Shown in pieces: positions 7,307 through 8,864 of a DNA stretch of 8,864 nucleotides. The stretch is from Elusimicrobiota bacterium. Its GTDB lineage: Bacteria > Elusimicrobiota > UBA8919. The DNA lies in NCBI GenBank assembly GCA_003452965.1, contig DMMW01000065.1, positions 1-8,864 of the forward strand, written 5' to 3'. The translations under genes were made by a program, and so were the position numbers. The notes beneath the pieces are model-generated. The model worked only from the letters and a program-made list of their open reading frames with translations. It was not told where the DNA came from and made no database searches. Positions within the stretch are counted from its first letter, which is position 1. Each line of letters begins with the position of its first letter.

Positions 7307-8101
7307 ATGTATATCGAATTTTTAGTTAATATTATTGTGCCTATTATTGCAGGAATAGTTTATTTTATAATGGCTTTAGAGGTTAAAAAAGTTGGCCAGA
7401 TAAGAAAACTCATTTTTGGTGAAATAGGATATATAAAAGTATTTAACGCTTTTATTATGTTTGGAATATATTTTATTACCCGTCCATTACAGAATTTAAT
7501 GGGTCCTCACCCATGGCCTATGTTGATAAATAATATAAGGCAATTTTTCTTAATGAGTATAATTGCTCCGGCTATTCTTGTGGGTATATTTTATTGGGAT
7601 TCGGATGAAGGTGATATTCCCAAGGCAGCAAAAATAGCATCCTATTCTGTTGGTTTTTTTATGGCGGTGATATTTATTCTTGTAAACAGAATTGCTATAG
7701 ACGGTTCAAAAATAATAGCATCTTTTAACGGATTAAATTTATATGATGCAGTGTGGTTTTCTTTAGGCCAAAAAAAGAATGAGCTTGTTTTGATTCATCT
7801 ATTTACCCAATTGATATCGCCTGTAGGTTATTTTATTTTAGCAACAGCCATAGTGCGACGTCGTAGACATAATTATCCTAAAGATAGTGTATATAATTTA
7901 ATGCCGTTGAAATGGAGATATCTTGAAATAGGTCTTGAAGTATTTATTGTATCAATGATAATTGCAGGTATCTCCGCTTTATTCGGGCATTACTATACTT
8001 ATTTATGGGTAATCTATTTTGTTGGGGCGATAATATCAGGTACTATAGAATTGAAAAGTGTTAAAATTCTTCCAAGTAGTGCGCCAATGGATTTGAAATA
8101 A
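7307..8101 (+). CDS. Seven-helix integral membrane protein of unknown function
   Basis: I do not recognise this 264-residue protein. Seven hydrophobic helices are apparent at about 4-24, 44-63, 78-97, 109-128, 160-182, 206-226 and 229-248. Basic loops after helix 1 (KK, RK at 27-34) and after helix 5 (RRRRH at 184-188) suggest an N-out, C-in topology, with an outer loop of about 30 residues between helices 4 and 5. A Pro/His-rich turn, GPHPWP at 66-71, lies after helix 2. The topology resembles 7TM sensor modules, but there is no kinase, GGDEF or other output domain, and no transporter signature is seen. It follows its own promoter with the ATG near the predicted RNA start, and there is no Shine-Dalgarno. 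The next genes are separated from it by an 81-nt repeat-bearing spacer, so cotranscription with them is uncertain. Confidence 0.72.
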   Translation: MYIEFLVNIIVPIIAGIVYFIMALEVKKVGQIRKLIFGEIGYIKVFNAFIMFGIYFITRPLQNLMGPHPWPMLINNIRQFFLMSIIAPAILVGIFYWDSDEGDIPKAAKIASYSVGFFMAVIFILVNRIAIDGSKIIASFNGLNLYDAVWFSLGQKKNELVLIHLFTQLISPVGYFILATAIVRRRRHNYPKDSVYNLMPLKWRYLEIGLEVFIVSMIIAGISALFGHYYTYLWVIYFVGAIISGTIELKSVKILPSSAPMDLK

Positions 8102-8116
8102 CAATACAATATGCAA

Positions 8117-8154
8117 AGATTTTGACTTATCTGTGTAATCGGTTTTCAAAATCT
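8117..8154 (+). repeat. Perfect 9-bp inverted repeat in the spacer
   Basis: AGATTTTGA (8117-8125) is the exact reverse complement of TCAAAATCT (8146-8154), with a 20-nt loop that contains one TGTGTAATC copy. The stem is AT-rich and not directly followed by a T-run, so it is a poor terminator; the next T-run begins about ten bases later at 8164. It may be part of the repeat element that fills this spacer, or an operator-like site. Confidence 0.5.
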
Positions 8155-8166
8155 GTGTAATCATTT
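8132..8166 (+). repeat. Two direct copies of TGTGTAATC, 22-nt period
   Basis: TGTGTAATC occurs at 8132-8140 and 8154-8162. The surrounding 22-nt units are similar (ATCTGTGTAATC, then a short tail ending TTTTC). The second copy continues as TGTGTAATCATTT, identical to 1287-1299 upstream of ispH. The pair lies in the spacer before the 50-residue ORF. This looks like a short tandem unit of a dispersed intergenic repeat; a DNA-binding-protein site is also possible. Confidence 0.6.
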
Positions 8167-8170
8167 TTTC

Positions 8171-8178
8171 GGGGGGGG
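8171..8178 (+). promoter_or_regulatory. Run of eight G, probable ribosome binding site
   Basis: Eight consecutive G, very unusual in such AT-rich sequence, end four bases before the ATG at 8183. Like the GGGGGA ahead of rpsA, the run can pair with a CCUCC 16S tail through one wobble. Homopolymer G runs are prone to slippage, so the tract length and hence translation efficiency could vary between cells; the length could also be a sequencing artefact. Confidence 0.5.
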
Positions 8179-8182
8179 TAAA

Positions 8183-8335
8183 ATGTTTGAAGTTTCAGAG
8201 TTTAAGGGTAACAAGGTAATAGTTTTAAAGCGGGATGAAAACGACAAGTATCCGTTTTCCTTTGGAGTATCAAAGGCAAAACTTGTTTTGGAACACATAG
8301 AGCATATAAAAAAATTTGTAGAAGAAAATAGTTAA
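8183..8335 (+). CDS. Small 50-residue protein of unknown function
   Basis: A 50-residue ORF with ATG, TAA and an upstream G-run as ribosome binding site. The sequence begins with a likely beta-hairpin (FEVSEFKGNKVIVLKR), then YPFSFGVSKAKL, and ends in a probable amphipathic helix (residues about 30-48, alternating Leu/Ile with Lys/Glu). There is no signal peptide or membrane helix, so it should be cytoplasmic. The regular pattern, the strong ribosome binding site and its position between two same-strand genes argue that it is real. I do not recognise the family; the beta-beta-alpha layout would suit a small nucleic-acid- or protein-binding domain, but no diagnostic motif is present. DUF192 starts 21 nt downstream, and cotranscription with it is likely. 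Confidence 0.68.
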   Translation: MFEVSEFKGNKVIVLKRDENDKYPFSFGVSKAKLVLEHIEHIKKFVEENS

Positions 8336-8356
8336 TATACCTTTTTAAATTATTTT

Positions 8357-8857
8357 ATGAACAAATTGAGATATCTATTTAGATATATTGCTGATAAATT
8401 TATTCTAATCATAATCTCAGTTTCAATATTTTTGCTGCCGCCTTTGACTAAATATGTGATTGCAAATCAGCAAAAATCAAAAATACATATAATAATAAAA
8501 GGACAGAAATTAACTGTAGAATTAGCGGATACTTCGTCCAAAAGAGCAGTAGGCTTAATGTATCGGGAAAAATTGGATTACAACGAGGGTATGTTATTTA
8601 TATTTCCTAATTCACAAAGGGTTACATTCTGGATGAAAAATACAAAACTACCGTTATCGCTGGCGTATATCAACGAAAAAGGTGAAATAACGGAAATATT
8701 GGATTTAGAACCGTATGATTTATCATTCAGGAAATCCAAATATAAGGTTAAGTATGCAATTGAAGTAAATCAAGGTTGGTTTGGAAAAAATGGAATTAAA
8801 GCAGGCGACAAAATAGATATTTCAAAATTAAAACAGTGGAGAGCGTATAGAGATTAG
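8357..8857 (+). CDS. DUF192 family protein, membrane-anchored
   Basis: A 166-residue protein with a hydrophobic N-terminal segment at about 14-36, either an uncleaved anchor or a signal peptide ending near IAN, so the domain should lie outside the cytoplasmic membrane. Residues about 45-155 carry the DUF192 signature: R63-x2-GLMYR, GMLFIFP at 78-84, FWMKNT at 91-96 followed by LPL, and AIEVNQGWF at 134-142 with G150-D. This is a small beta-rich domain found as a secreted or membrane-tethered protein in many bacteria and archaea; its biochemical role is not settled. No Shine-Dalgarno precedes the ATG; the 21-nt gap after the 50-residue ORF suggests shared transcription. The last codons, including AYRD and the TAG stop, are formed by the GCGTATAG repeat at 8842-8864, so the C-terminus may have been altered when the repeat inserted or grew. 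Confidence 0.92.
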   Translation: MNKLRYLFRYIADKFILIIISVSIFLLPPLTKYVIANQQKSKIHIIIKGQKLTVELADTSSKRAVGLMYREKLDYNEGMLFIFPNSQRVTFWMKNTKLPLSLAYINEKGEITEILDLEPYDLSFRKSKYKVKYAIEVNQGWFGKNGIKAGDKIDISKLKQWRAYRD

Positions 8858-8864
8858 CGTATAG
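8842..8864 (+). repeat. GCGTATAG/GATTAG repeat overlapping the DUF192 stop
   Basis: The sequence reads AGCGTATAG-AGATTAG-CGTATAG and continues past the window edge. Its first 16 bases match 4366-4381 with one mismatch, and CGTATAG occurs twice within it. The left part is in frame with DUF192, encoding AYRD and the stop codon. Partial at the window end, so the unit length and copy number are unknown. Confidence 0.65.

Noticed and set aside
8122..8152. Possible promoter TTGACT with CAAAAT before the 50-residue ORF
   Set aside because: The spacer is 19 nt and the -10 is weak, and the bases are already explained by the inverted repeat and TGTGTAATC units.
8132..8166. CRISPR-like direct repeats
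   Set aside because: Only two nine-base copies 22 nt apart, with no spacer-repeat regularity beyond that and no cas genes.

Overview
The window is an AT-rich (about one-third G+C by eye), gene-dense, entirely plus-strand stretch of a bacterial chromosome. It opens with a housekeeping block of cytidylate kinase (cmk), a PlsC-type acyltransferase, IspH, and ribosomal protein S1 (rpsA). This cmk-plsC-ispH-rpsA order is familiar from clostridia, where IspH and S1 are often one fused polypeptide; here they are separate and slightly staggered frames. Yet the window also encodes a secreted protein ending in an Omp85/BamA-like beta-barrel, which requires an outer membrane. A low-G+C diderm with this synteny fits an uncultured candidate-phylum lineage (Omnitrophota, Elusimicrobiota, Firestonebacteria and similar). 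That placement is inference; no marker here fixes the phylum.

Layout. 12-3530: cmk, plsC, ispH and rpsA, tightly packed, with a 54-nt gap only before ispH. 3527-4360: a membrane-anchored TPR protein that overlaps the rpsA stop by ATGA and so probably belongs to the same operon. 4361-4441: a spacer filled by a long imperfect hairpin built from a GCGTATAG/GGATTAG sequence word. 4442-7216: a 924-residue secreted protein with three modules, namely a gluzincin-type metalloprotease with HEFTH, a TolB-like PD40 propeller, and a C-terminal Omp85-like barrel. 7217-7260: an intrinsic terminator. 7270-7298: a good sigma70-type promoter placed so close to the next start that the transcript should be nearly leaderless. 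7307-8101: an orphan seven-helix membrane protein. 8102-8182: a repeat-rich spacer ending in a run of eight G. 8183-8335: a 50-residue unidentified small protein. 8357-8857: a membrane-anchored DUF192 protein whose last codons and stop lie inside another copy of the GCGTATAG repeat, which runs off the window end.

How it fits together. The first block combines nucleotide supply, phospholipid synthesis, isoprenoid synthesis and translation initiation in one growth-linked unit. The TPR protein and the protease/propeller/barrel protein look like an envelope module, separated from the housekeeping genes by the hairpin. The 7TM, small-ORF and DUF192 genes follow a clean transcriptional boundary. 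Most starts have no recognisable Shine-Dalgarno sequence; the two that do (rpsA and the 50-residue ORF) use G-runs. The notable points for follow-up are the two short intergenic repeat families, the IspH/S1 junction, the three-module outer-membrane protease, and the G8 tract.
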